Program-made: the position numbers and the translations under genes | In this document: positions 1 through 11,081 of the stretch, in pieces | Layout of the letters: the number at the start of each line of letters is the position of its first letter | How positions within the stretch are numbered: the first letter of the stretch is position 1 | Assembly (NCBI GenBank): GCA_015680905.1 | Contig: CM027377.1 | Location: forward strand, 37,968,501-38,032,500 | Origin: Coptis chinensis | Taxonomy: Eukaryota > Streptophyta > Magnoliopsida > Ranunculales > Ranunculaceae | DNA: 64,000 bases | Direction of reading: 5' to 3' | Notes under the pieces: model-generated | Told to the model about the DNA's origin: nothing | Seen by the model: only the letters and a program-made list of their open reading frames with translations | Databases searched by the model: none

Positions 1-229
1 TCTGCCAAAAGTAGAGAAACAAAGCTTCTTTCTGTCTTTCTACAATTCGTAATACTTAATCTTGGGTGATTAATTGAACTGTTCAAGGTCCAAACTCCAA
101 ACAGTGGGCCTTTAACATAAAAACCACATAGCAAACATCCCCCAACTAAAACCTCCCAGTATATGAGTCTAGACTCTAGAGTAGATATATGTTGTCTGTT
201 TCAAGTAACAAGAATATTACAGTTAAATA

Positions 230-906
230 CTAATCATTTCCTGCGTCAGAATCATCTCCTAGATCGAAATCCTTGACCTTCACATCCGCATCTTCTCCGT
301 ACTGAATGCAATAGTCGATTTGGGACAAAACATATTGTATGATGTAAAGGAAAACAACAATGTCATCGTTTAGTTTGCTTCCCAAAATAAAGGCATAGGT
401 CAAAGAGATTCAAATGCACTAATGCACAGAGATATTTAGATGCAAGTTATCCAGACAAGAAAGCATGTAGAGAGGACGGAGACAGTTACTGTTTTCCTTC
501 CTCAAGTCGAGTGGCACAAAGCTCACCATGTTATAATCATCAACCTACGAAAGATCATTCCAACCAGAAGTTACGCGAGATGGAGGTAGCTAAAACAGTT
601 GGGCATCGCCCTTTTACTAACACATTTTCTGTCCTTGAGTTGAATCGCTCTTTTGCTTGACCCCATTCTGTTGGCTTGTGTGTGTGTGTCCTAAGTAATG
701 CGTGAACTGACGCATATGAAAATCAAAAGGTTAAAATGATGGAAATGTAAAGGCATATTTGGAAATAGAGGTAATTAAACTTTTCTCAAGAATGAGATGT
801 ACCTGTGAGTCGAGCAAGTAAACAACACAGACATTGAAGTTCTTGCGCTTCAAATGATCCACAAAGTTACGAAGAACAGGAACATGCGAAAAGAGTTCTA
901 TCTGGC
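230..906 (-). pseudogene. GPN3: 3' exons of GPN-loop GTPase 3 (fragment)
   Basis: Three minus-strand exons match the C-terminal half of plant GPN-loop GTPase 3, a cytosolic GTPase that helps RNA polymerase II assembly and nuclear import. Exon 803-906 reads GQIELFSHVPVLRNF, then DHLKRKNFNVCVVYLLDSQ, which is the segment after the DxPGQ G3 motif; it has a good TAG acceptor and a GTACAT donor. Exon 490-544 reads VDDYNMVSFVPLDLRKE. Exon 230 to about 341 reads QYVLSQIDYCIQYGEDADVK and ends in an acidic tail and TAG at 230-232. The N-terminal P-loop exons should lie at higher coordinates, but I found none up to about 1750, so this looks like a truncated copy unless a very large intron intervenes. 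The acceptor of the last exon has no clear AG where alignment puts the junction (near 341). Family call is firm; intactness is doubtful. Confidence 0.78.
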
Positions 907-3460
907 CTACAGATTATGCAAAGAAAATCATCAACTTGTTGCACAGGACTACAAGAAAAACACAATCAGATACCTTAGTTAGTAAATGACTGTTCACGAG
1001 CAACCACTTGGGGGGGGGGGATAAACTCCACTATAATGAGCTACCCTGCCCAGGACATAATTCTTGACAAAATAACATTCAATTTTCTAATTCAAACACC
1101 TTCCGTTAGAAATAATAAAAGATGACAAGAGATAACATACTTGAAGGCATAGACCTGACCAATGATTAACTGAAGATTGAAAGAACTAACAATTTATTTT
1201 ATCATTATTATTTTGCCAAAAACAATGGTATGGCTTATAACGTTTTATAAGCATACAGATTTTAAAACTATTATACACCCATGAACCCAAGTACCTTACA
1301 CTCACTCGCATGAAAAAGCATGCTAGCATACCCACAAAGTCACAAACACATGCACAGGTGCAGATAGGCACATCTACAACCACATACATGCGTACTCATA
1401 TCCAAGAACCTCTGCAGATACAACCCAAGTGCCCCCAAAAACAACACAAACACACACACCTCTATAACGAAGCAGACACATAAATGGCCAACCACTGACT
1501 AATTCTAAAGCATCTACACACAACATGCACATATTCACCATACTTGTGCAAGGACATGCACATGTAGGATGCATCCTTCAATTATATCTAGAATATGCAT
1601 TCTACTAGGAAACAGAGGAAGGTATGAACTCACACTTACCACAATCAATTTGTTTAGTTGTTGCTAATATCTCAGCCGAATTCGACATGGTTTTACCAAG
1701 ATAACGTTTACATAATCTAATCTGAGATACTTTCCTATTGGAATGAAATCGAGGATGGTTAGTGCTAAAATGTTTTAAATGTATTGTGTGACATATAAAA
1801 TGGTATAATTATGATCAAGACTATGGTCTGAACCCCATATACACAGTGATACAGGTAAGAACTCTGAAGGAATCAGCGCCCAAATAAATCTAAAATGTTT
1901 GAGCTCAAAGGAATCTAGTTGAAACTTACCGATAAAAAAAAAAAGGAATCTAGTTGATCGAGATGGCGGGTTTGATCGAGATCGAGATCGAGCTTGATCG
2001 AGATCGTGGGTTTGATTTTGGTGAGAGAAATTTGATTTTGGTGAGAGAAATCGCGAAGAGGGTTTGAAGGATAAAGGTGGTAGCCGGTTTTCCGGTTTCT
2101 TGGATATTTGGTTGGGGGGTGTACGAGTCCAAGTTGTGCCCAACACAATGGGCAGACCCCGGCCCAACTCGGCCCAACTCGGGGTCTGCCCAACACAAAT
2201 TGGAGTCTGGCAGTAATAGGACCCTTGATTTATCTATTGGAATTTGCATATTAAAAGTTCTAATGGTGTAGTTTTAGAAACATATTCAGACAAGGAAACA
2301 CCTTAGCATTTCATACTTAGATCTGGTTGGGAATCTCTCTTACGGTTCCCCGCCCTTTTCTATTTTCATTCTTTTTGTGGTGGGTTTTTGGGGTGTATTG
2401 GTCTAAGTGCAGCCTTAATTCTAGTTATTGCTTGGCTGGGGATGTGGTGGAAGTGTAACGGTTGTTGGTGTAAGTCTGTTAGAAAAAATTCTAGTTGTTG
2501 CTGGGAGGGGGATGTGGCGCAAGTGTAAGTTATTTCCATATCCATATGCATCTCATTCTTGAGGTGTGAATAAATCATTACTTCTACATTACATATTCAC
2601 ATTATTGAGTGTAATAATTGATCAAACTGCAGTTGATTGTCTGAAAACTGTTTGGATGAATTACTTGTCGGACCAAATCATGTATCATCTATCACTTGAT
2701 AAGTCAGTTGTGCATGTAACTATATGGTCATGAAGCCATTTGCATAGTACAAAATATATATCCTATCTTATGAGAATTATTACTAAGGAAGAAAACTTCA
2801 TGCACAAACTCTAGCTTTCTGATATAATCCTTCTTCATCTGACATGTCACTGAAGTTACTTTAATCTGATTTTCAGAGAACGGTTTGTCGGATGCTGATC
2901 TGTGGAATGCGGATTTATTTGCTTTAGCCAATATAACAAAGGTAATTTTGCCTAATTTAGCACGAACACTGTAACATCCTCCAGACTATCCCATGTCTGT
3001 TTTCTGCTACATTGTTCTTTTTCAATTTTTATAGCTGTTCAGTGATGATGCGGAATCTGAAATTCATTCTTTAATGGTGCAGTTCATTATATCTGGTGGT
3101 TGTTACCTTACAAGTTTGGTTTGTTGGTGTGGTTGAGGAAATGAGCTGAAGCTGAAGCAGCTTCGCAGAGGTGGAAACTGTGATGTTGAAGGGACGTGAA
3201 CAGGTGGAGAGCGCAAGGCACTGGCTTACAGCATAACCTGTTCACATTGAATCTACTGGATATGTACCTTCTAGAGCCAATACTGCTACTAGTATTAATT
3301 TCCAAAGGTTCAAATTAATTTTCACCTTACTCTTGGAACAAAAACAACTTAGAACCGAAATTCTCAGCTTTTCATCATCAGAGTGGAAGTTACAAAGTTG
3401 ATGGCAACAATCCTCCTCCTCCTCCTTCCTTAATTTCTCCACTATCTATCAACACACCCC
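907..3460. other. Non-coding stretch, no gene recognised
   Basis: This 2.5 kb has no coding region I can name. It holds a run of ten G at 1011-1020, GATCGA-type short repeats near 1975-2005, a 20 bp direct repeat (TTTGATTTTGGTGAGAGAAA) around 2011-2050, a hairpin near 2150-2191, and two similar stretches near 2418-2460 and 2489-2530. It lies between GPN3 and SCAI pieces that point outwards from it, so it could have held promoters, but no clear TATA box or start supports that. Confidence 0.4.
2138..2198. repeat. GC-rich hairpin with direct repeats
   Basis: Two perfect 11 bp inverted arms, GGGCAGACCCC at 2150-2160 and GGGGTCTGCCC at 2181-2191, enclose a tandem duplication of GGCCCAACTC (2161-2180). 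GCCCAACACAA also appears on each side as a direct repeat. The block is GC-rich in an AT-rich setting. It may be the end of an old transposon or a local repeat expansion; I cannot tell which. Confidence 0.55.
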
Positions 3461-3463
3461 AAA

Positions 3464-4838
3464 ATGTCTCAAACCACCAGTAACAACACTAGCAATATCC
3501 CCCTCCGAAATATACTGGTCCTTAGTCTATAAAGCCAACCGAAAGTTCTCTAGGGTTCATGATTTACCTCACTACGGCCGTGCCAGGTAACTACACACTT
3601 GATCCCATTCCATTTTACATTTCCATTTCCATTTTATTTAATTTACATTTACACTTCAGGTACGACTCAAATTTCCAGAAAGTATTTAAAGTGTACACAC
3701 AGCTCTGGAAATTCCAACAAGATAATCGTCAAAAACTCATGGAATCAGGACTAAAGAGATGGGAAATAGGAGAAATCGCGTCACAAATAGCTCAGTTATA
3801 TTATAATCAGTATTTATGTACTAGTGAAGTGAGTTATTTATCAGAATCTTATATATTCTACGAGGCGATATTGAGTCGAGAGTATTTTAAAGATCGGTTG
3901 TCTAAGGAGGGGCAAGATATTAATCTTGCTAATAAACAATTGAGATGTATTGCTAGGTTTTTGATTGTTTGTTTGGTTTTGAATAAGAGAGATATGGTTT
4001 TTAAACTTGTTGATCATTTCAAAGTCTTGGTTGATGAGTGCAAGCGTAATTTTCAGGTGACCCCACTCACTGTTATGTTTTTGGTTATTTGTTTTATTGT
4101 GTTTTAGGATGAATGATGATGGTTAGTTGTTTTGTCTTTGTAGGAAACGGATTTTAAGGATTGGAAGCTTGTGGTTCAAGAAATAGTTAGGTTTCTTAAC
4201 AATGATACTGCATTTATGAATTTTCGGCCTTTGAGATTTAGTTTGGTGTTGGATTCTTCTACAGATAATATACAGCTTTTGCCTTCGTTTGATGGAAAGA
4301 GGAGTTTGAAATTAAGGGATGCGGTATTGTGCAGCTACCATCACAACGGGGTATTCTACAGATAATCATGTTGTTGGGTTGATATGGTGATTTGTACTTG
4401 CGTGCTGGGATACCGGATCCTGCAAGGGACTCAGACTGGAGATGCTTCTTGTGTATGATGCACTTTTAATATCATGGAATCTCTGTAGTAACGTTATATC
4501 TTTAATTGATACCTCTTTTCATATATTGGTGACTGCATTCATCATTACTGTTACTTTTTTGGACTATCATATTCTGAATGTTTCTTCTGTCTTTTCAGGT
4601 CAAGTTTACTGAGTTAACTCTCGACACCTTCATGATGCTCCAATCCCTGGAATGGGAACCTAGTGGTTCTTTTTACCAGATCACTAAGAATTCTAGTGGG
4701 AATGGTAGCAACGCTGGTCAGAATGGAGCCTATGGGGCTAACCGCGTCAACTACTCACAAGAAATCACAGACCCAACTCTGCCAACCAACCCACGGAAAG
4801 CCATTCTATATCGCCCAGCAGTCCCGCATTTGATAGCA
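3464..4838 (+). pseudogene. SCAI: 5' part of a plant SCAI family gene (DUF3550/UPF0682)
   Basis: Four plus-strand exons encode the N-terminal two thirds of a plant SCAI homologue, a conserved protein whose animal relative is a nuclear transcription cofactor. Exons are about 3464-3586, 3660-4056, 4144-4350 and 4599-4838, all joined by GT-AG introns (the first only 73 bp). Landmarks are HDLPHYGRAR, NFQKVFKVYTQLWKFQQ, YLSESYIFYEAILSREYF, LANKQLRCIARFLIVCLVL, TAFMNFRPLRFSLVLD, LTLDTFMMLQSLEWEPSGSF and RPAVPHLIA. Exons 2-4 stay open in the expected phase. Two things are odd. The only ATG near the start (3464) is one base out of frame with the conserved EIYWSLVYKANRKFSRVHD segment, and the slip lies at a run of five C (3499-3503). 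I also found no later exon, although about a third of the protein is missing. It could be a truncated copy, or an assembly slip plus a distant 3' part. Confidence 0.82.
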
Positions 4839-4882
4839 GTGAGTATGCAGAGTTAACCCAGTGAGTATGCAGAGTTAACCCA
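4839..4882 (+). repeat. 22 bp tandem duplication of a splice donor
   Basis: GTGAGTATGCAGAGTTAACCCA is present twice without a spacer (4839-4860 and 4861-4882), starting exactly at the donor that follows SCAI exon 4. The duplication gives two identical donors. It marks the last recognisable point of that gene. Confidence 0.85.
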
Positions 4883-5643
4883 TTGATGTGGTTTATGTGG
4901 TTTAGGTCTCAGAAGCATTGGATATCAGTAAACTGAACGTGTTAAAAATTCACAAGACTTAGAGTTGAAATTGTTAAATAAATGGGATTATTCTCAGCTC
5001 AGGCTGGCTTCTTAGTTTCAAGATAGGTTGTTATATATTAATTTTTGTTCTTTAAGGAAGCCTACTATTTCCTATTGTTTTTCTATTTTCCTTTCGACAA
5101 TTCCTCTGGATTGTGTAGCTTTCTATTTTCTTTATACCTAAGAAGAGTCACCATTTCATGAAGCGACAATATCTGTGTGAGCTCAGTCCAAGCTTGCATA
5201 TAATGACAGATTATTGGTTTTTTTAATCGATCCAAAAAAAATTTAGAAAAGAAGAGATAATTCTGTTTGTTGAGATTGTTAAAATTTTGAATTAGAAAAG
5301 AAGAGATAATCGGTTTGTAAACGGTACTTCAGTGGTATCCATTATATAGGTTTTGGTTTAGGTCCATAGAGGAAAATTTGTAGCGTCATTGGAGTTTAGT
5401 GAAGATTTTATACTTTGAAGTTTGAGCGGTATCAAAGCAAGGTTAAGATATTATTTCTGGTGGAAGTACCCAATCGTGGTGCTGCTGTTGGGCTGTCTGG
5501 GTTCGCACAATTTTTGATTAATGTGAAGCATGTGTTCTTTTGCTTGGATATTGTGTTTGCAACGAATAGGGCAATTTAACAAATGGTTAACAACACATAA
5601 CGGATGTTCGCTTGCACTAGAGAATTTACAAAAGGGTTAACTA

Positions 5644-5827
5644 GTATTACCCCTACTAGATGAGCCAATTAGGATTTCCTCCAACTAGATGGGGAAATTA
5701 GGATCTCTCTCCTGAATACACTAAAAAAAAACACGGTAAATCCAAGTTTTCTAATTGGGGAGAGATCCTAATTTCACTATCTAGTTGGGAGAAATCCTAA
5801 TTGGCTCATCTAGTAGGGGGATAATAC
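5644..5827. mobile_element. Foldback MITE, about 184 bp
   Basis: The two halves are inverted repeats of about 70 bp: CCTACTAGATGAGCCAATTA on the left matches the complement of the right end TAATTGGCTCATCTAGTAGG, and similarity continues through ACTAGATGGGGAAATTAGGA. The ends are flanked by TA on both sides (5642-5643 and 5828-5829), suggesting a TA target duplication as in Tc1/mariner or Harbinger-like MITEs. The termini do not match the Stowaway consensus, so the superfamily is open. Confidence 0.7.
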
Positions 5828-6390
5828 TAAAAAATCCTTCACAAAATGCAGAAATGTTCACATACAAAAATTCTCGTTTGTTTGTGTTAGGGACTTAGGG
5901 GAGGGGAGTTCATCGTGCCATAGAAGCCCTTGGTTACAGCTTTAACACTCTTTATCGTCCTTCTTGGGTCTTATTATGGAGCCGCGACCCAGTAGCAGCA
6001 ATTTTCATCTTTATCAGCCTTGATCAAATTGATTCAGAAGTTTGAAGCTATTCTTTCCCTATACTGTTTTTTGATGGATTGAGGTTGTGGAGTAACCAAC
6101 TTATGGAATTCATTGACTAAAAAATAGCATATCCGGAAGGGATTTTAATCAGTGACTAAAAACTATTTACGCTGTTTTTTCTTGAGGGAGTGACTCTTCC
6201 GGACAGATGGGAGAAAAAGTAACTCTAGAGACACATTTTTTTTAAATCACTGACCAGGATCGGGCAGATGAAAGGTCAAGTATATCTTTAATGCGAAAAT
6301 AAAAATGGCTCGGGTAGATGAAATGTCAAATATATCTTTGGTACGAAATAATAAACGGCTCGGCCCAACCGAAACGACCTAGTGTATATA

Positions 6391-7005
6391 GTATGAACAA
6401 TGACTGTTCATTGTTCATACCTATTTGGGGTATGAACAATCACTGTTCATACTTTAACATGAGCTATGAATACTTACCTATTTGGGGTATGAACAATCAC
6501 TGTTCATACCTTAACATAATGTATGATCAGTAAAAACACTTATCTATTTGGGGTATGAACAATCAATGTTCATACCTCAACATAATATATGATCAGTAAA
6601 AACACTTATTGGAGTATGAACAATCACTGTTTATACCTCAACTTGAGATATGAACATTTTAGGTATGAACAATAATTGTTCATATCTCAACATAATGTAT
6701 GATCAGTAAGAACACCTATTGGAGTATGAACACTCATTGTTTATACACCAACATAAGCTATGAACAATTATTGTTCATATCTATTTGGGGTATGAACAAT
6801 ATTCATATCTCAACATAATGTATGATCAGTAAGAACACCTATTGGAGTACGTATGAACAATCATTAATTGTTTATATCTCAACATTAGCTATGAACAATC
6901 ATTGTTCATACATCAATATATTGTATGATGTACGTTTACCTATTTGTATAAACAATCATTATTCATACATCATAAGGTACATGAACACTCACTCATTATT
7001 TATAG
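6391..7005. repeat. Array of about 13 short palindromes
   Basis: The motif TATGAACAATCA-TGTTCATA, an imperfect palindrome of 20-24 bp, occurs about 13 times. In the first half its spacers share CTATTTGGGG, CCTCAACATAATGTATGATC and AGTAAAAACAC, giving a loose unit of about 60-66 bp. Later copies drift in length and sequence. Each palindrome could form a hairpin of 8-10 bp. Open frames across it are by-products of the repeat. Confidence 0.8.
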
Positions 7006-7419
7006 CAAAACGACAGAAAGGGTAAAATCGAAAAACATTTATTTTAAATCCGGGCCATTTGTCTTTTAAGGGTTATTTTCACTCGAAAATTGGGTTTCCA
7101 GGTTATTTTTACCCGAAAATTTGTCCTTGAGAGTGATTAAAAAATATCGCTGGTTTTGAAAGTGATTTTCACTCCAAAATGGGCATTGGGACCAATTTCT
7201 TGTTTTTTTTAGTACTATTTGCTCACATCTATGTGACCAAAGATTGCCTCAAACGGCAGGGTACTTTATTACACACAGACTTTTCCTTCACCTTTTACCC
7301 TTTTAGTTCTGATAGCGCGACTTGTACAGGGATATACTCAGTCATGGTTTATTCACTCAAAAGAAAGATAACTATAAATAAATAAAGCACACACCTTAGA
7401 GTATTGATTTTATTTAGCA

Positions 7420-7689
7420 CTAGTGTATGCCCGTGCCATACGACACTGTTTCTAAAAGCCCATTTGATTTGATTCTAAACCCAACAAACCCGACCGAATC
7501 TAAATTCTAGCCCAGCAAATTAGGGCCCATACTTGTTGACTTCAGTAATGATCTACTACTATACTCTTGTTGCCTCTCAATAACTTGTCCACACCTCACC
7601 ATTCTTTGGATCTGCCAAGTCATAATTTATATCCAATGGTGTTTTAGGTGGGTGTGGGGGGCCCACACTATTTTGTTTTATTAGATAGA
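7420..7689 (-). mobile_element. Small non-autonomous Helitron
   Basis: Read on the minus strand, the element begins TCTATCTAATAAAACAAAAT after an A and ends GGCACGGGCATACACTAG before a T. This is the Helitron pattern: 5' TC, 3' CTRR, insertion between A and T, and a short GC-rich hairpin just before the end. It is 270 bp, carries no Rep/helicase, and shares its 3' tail style (ACGGGCA...ACTAG) with the element at 47003-47695. There are no target-site duplications, as expected for Helitrons. Confidence 0.55.
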
Positions 7690-7775
7690 TATATAAAAAA
7701 ACATGATTACATCATGTAAGAACACTGGGAGTAATACTGAACAAACCCAATAAACTCTAGTATAATAGCTATGAT

Positions 7776-8220
7776 TCACAGCTTCTTGCTCAGCAATAGA
7801 TTGTATTTTTTGCACTCCTGATTAGGGGTGGGGATCGTGGGGTTATTTTGGAAAGTTCGAAACCTGGGATCGACTCTAAATCGAAGCTCTTTCAGTAGAG
7901 ACCTTTTCAAATTCTCATTACAACTGATGTCACATACCTCAATGGGCATTCCAAGTTGACTAAACTCTTTTTTCAAGGCGGTGATGTCTATCCAAGTTCC
8001 AAGTTTATATTTTCCCTTTAGGCCTTCTAGGTCATAGAATTTGTTCACATCCTTATGTAGATCCAGAGCCAAGGTAAAGTAGTATAATAGACCAAGGCCT
8101 AAAAATCTTTCGTGTTCATTCCATTGCTTTCTCCAAAACGCTACATGCATACCTTTCCATGCTGCAGAACCGCTATATTCAACAGTAATCCAATTTTCCA
8201 CCAATCTATCTTTTATGTTG
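7776..8220 (-). CDS. Unrecognised ORF, possible single exon
   Basis: A minus-strand open stretch of about 145 codons follows a pyrimidine-rich tract and a CAG acceptor at 8220/8221, so it looks like a 3' terminal exon and not a gene with its own ATG. It has normal protein composition, including WITVEYSGSAAWKGM, AFWRKQWNEHERFLGLGLLY, KLGTWIDITALKKEFSQLG and CDISCNENLKRSL. The Trp/Tyr/Leu-rich part suggests a folded domain. I do not recognise the family. It sits next to a small Helitron, and no upstream exon was identified. It may be a fragment of a host gene or of an integrated foreign sequence. Confidence 0.4.
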
Positions 8221-8639
8221 CTGAGTTGCGAAGAAGAAAATCATATCAAAACAGATGATGAGTAGGCATTAATGATGAGAAAAATTAAGGACGGGAAAAC
8301 TCGTTTTTTGTTGTGGTCCCCACACTTTTAGTTCCCATGTATCTTTCAATAATCTAGCATTTGATCTACTTTTTGACGTTTTTAAATTGTTAGGACATTA
8401 TGCGGAAAACCATGTGCAAAATCTTGAATTACCTTATCTTTAACGAATTCTTCTCCTCGTGGCTCTGCTTTATTCGTAGAAGGCCAGAGGCCATGTAGGG
8501 TAAACTTTATAGGGAGCTTAGTGACATCAGTCAGAAATTTATTTTATGTTTTTTGAATAGACACTGGCCATTCTAAGGCCAGTGTCTAGAACGAAAATTT
8601 TGGTCTAGCTAGGGCACGTGGTAGATGTGGTGATCTAAG

Positions 8640-8769
8640 TTGAGGGGGTGGTGGTAAGGCAACTTGAGGCGGGGGTAGGGATGACACTTGAGGGGGGGGG
8701 CGATGGTACTAACTGAGGAGGTGGGGTGATGGCAATGGTACTTGAGGGGGAGAGGGTGATGGCGGTGTG
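8640..8769. repeat. G-rich imperfect repeats
   Basis: Repeats of the type GGTACTTGAGGGGG / GATGGCAATGGTACTTGAGG cover this 130 bp stretch, with a strong G bias on the plus strand. It ends where the hAT-like sequence starts. Open frames here follow from the bias and are not genes. Confidence 0.55.
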
Positions 8770-9800
8770 CAAGGACGGAGCCAGGATTCTAAGCCAGGGT
8801 GCGAGATTATGTGCACATCCCACCCCTCCAAATTTTTTTTTTTTTTTTTTTTCAGAAAGTCTAAACAATAAAGATTAACAAAATTATGCATTTATTTCAA
8901 TTCACAAAACTAGAGTGCGTTGACTATTAAGAATTTAATATAGACTGATGAAGTTAACTACTTAAGCATTTAAACTATTAATTGATACTACTATGTCTAT
9001 ATATATCTACATAATCTAGTCCACAAGTCTACAACAATTCAACAAATTGTTAACTTTTCTATAATGTTATAAGTCTATATAACATTATATATAATGTTAT
9101 GTGTTATGTATAACATTATAATGTTATATATAATAATGTTATAATGTTATAATGTTATATGGACTTATAAAAGATTAACATTGAAAATAAAAAATTACCT
9201 TATTTTGTTTTTTTAAGTGGAAATTTTATTGATAATGATAATGAGTTTTACAAATAATTAGGACAAACGTGCAACAAGCTGCGCCGCAAGTCCTTTACAA
9301 ATTTGTGTTTTTTGTTTTTTTTGGGTTGAGGTCTAACCGTTTGTTTAAGAATTGAGATCGAGTGAAAGAAAGGAGGGAGAGGATACGAGTTTGTTATGGG
9401 TGATTAGAATTATACAAACTGATCGGTTGGGCTTTGGGCCTTTGGTTATTTGTTTTAGTCTCATCAACCCATCAAACATTCAAAGACACATTTATCCCTC
9501 TTTAATGGTTTTGGACTCAAAATAAATGATAAATGATAATTTTGTAAGGGCAAAAAGAGAAGTAAAAAAAAAGTTGGTTTATTAGAATGTTTTTTATTAG
9601 TTTTTTTTTTCATACTATTTTTTTTGTTGATTATATTCTTACTATAGTTGTGAAAATTTTGGGGGTGCGGTAGTGGAAGTTTGCTAAAAAAAATTGGGGG
9701 CGAGTCCTTATATAGTTAATTTGAAGATTTTTCTAGGCAATTAGTTATGTGGTAGTGAAGCTTTTCTAATCTCAGGGGGTGCGACCGCCCCCACACATAC
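8770..9800. mobile_element. Decayed hAT-like non-autonomous element
   Basis: The left edge reads CAAGGACGGAGCCAGGATT, close to the CAGGGGCGGA-type end seen on many plant hAT elements. The right part has the matching GGGGGTGCGACCGCCCCCAC stretch near 9775-9795. Between them are poly-T tracts, no coding region, and an AT palindrome block (9059-9170) built from ATAATGTTATA / TATAACATTAT repeats that could form a cruciform. I cannot define the right terminus or a target duplication. Confidence 0.35.
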
Positions 9801-9829
9801 CCCTATATATCCATCTACAACAGTGTGGG

Positions 9830-11081
9830 TTGTTGTCGTGGTGGGTTTTTATTTTGCTTAGCATTGATAATAAGAAACAGTGAAGACAGAACTAGTAACC
9901 CAAGAAAAATATGAGCTATGGTTACCATTTCAGAATGCAGATAGCTGATTAACAAATGCAGAAGAGTTTCAAAATCCTAATAGAATGACGATTGTGATGT
10001 CTAAGAACAATCTTTGGATGATTGATCTAAGATCACACGAATTACTGTTCGTGATCGAAGATGAGTGATGGAAATGTAGTTTGAATGAGGTTGAATTGAA
10101 GTGAAACAAAGCTTTTTATTTATCAATAACATAACTTTTACAATTGCTCTATTTCTCTCTTTCTCTCTCCTATTTTCTAACACTTTTTGTGGGAATGATT
10201 GAATGAATCTTTTTTCTACTCCTTCCGTTTTTATATAGTCCCTTTAGTTAGCTTTAAGCCAATCAACTTATGACACATGTCCATTTATCTTCCTCCTTTT
10301 TTTCCAGCTCAATACCTGCAAATGTTTGAAATAACAACGAAATATATCGAGATATTGACCCTTATGTCAATATCTCAAGCTTTGAAATATCCGATAAAAT
10401 ATCTAAAGGCACGATATTTTCTCACTACATCGCCCCCTCTCGAAATTTTGAAATTTAACTTCAAATTTCAACTTTTCAAGAAGCGGTTATATCATAAACA
10501 CTTATTATCACATTTGGGCCCAGGTAACAACCCGATCCAAACTTTAAATATAAAAGTATGAATAAAATGTTTCTCTTTTCCTCATCTTTTCAACTTCTTC
10601 TATACGCTACTTAGTGAAAAATCAGAAAAACACTATACTTCCTTCGTTTTCGTCTTCACAATTCTCTGTTCTTTTCCAGAATAAACCAACTTTTGCAAGT
10701 TATAAGGTATGTTCTTTACTTCCTGTGTTTTACTTATTAATCTAAAATCACACATTATTATGTAATCTTTGAAAGAAATAAAATCGACAATTTAGGGATT
10801 TGAAGATTTTTGAAATTCAACGATTATAAATCTGTGTGTGTTTATGTTACATAATAGTAGAAAACACTATATCATTCTTTAAAATACTTAAAAGTTTGCA
10901 TCTTTACATATCTAGCCTGATTTGTATGTATAACCTTATGTATGTTGTTTTGCATATCGGATTTATCGATTGAAAACCCTCATATCGATATTTTCGATAT
11001 CTCAAACAATATTATTGACTATGTGCTATATAGATTAACTTGACGATACTAAAAATATCTTTATCGTCACCTCTTTGTTTA
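9830..11081. other. Non-coding stretch before the next ORF group
   Basis: No gene is recognised. A short hairpin lies near 10031-10056 (GATCACACGAA ... TTCGTGATC). The sequence from about 10550 to 11081 is AT-rich and precedes the first ATG of the next ORF group, so it probably includes that element's leader, perhaps with an intron. Confidence 0.35.

Noticed and set aside
1616-1735. Possible minus-strand exon reading IRLCKRYLGKTMSNSAEIL with a GTAAGT donor
   Set aside because: It does not match the missing GPN3 N-terminus and no partner exon was found.
2876-2941. Possible single exon on the plus strand (ENGLSDADLWNADLFALANI) between TTTTCAG and GGTAATT
   Set aside because: Splice signals fit, but only 22 codons, no partner exon and no family recognised.
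6391-7005. Operator-like palindromes suggesting a bacterial regulator array
   Set aside because: The sequence context is plant nuclear DNA rich in transposons; the pattern fits repeat expansion.
8635-8891. Pro/Thr-rich minus-strand frames
   Set aside because: They read the complement of G-rich repeats and a poly-T tract; no coding evidence.
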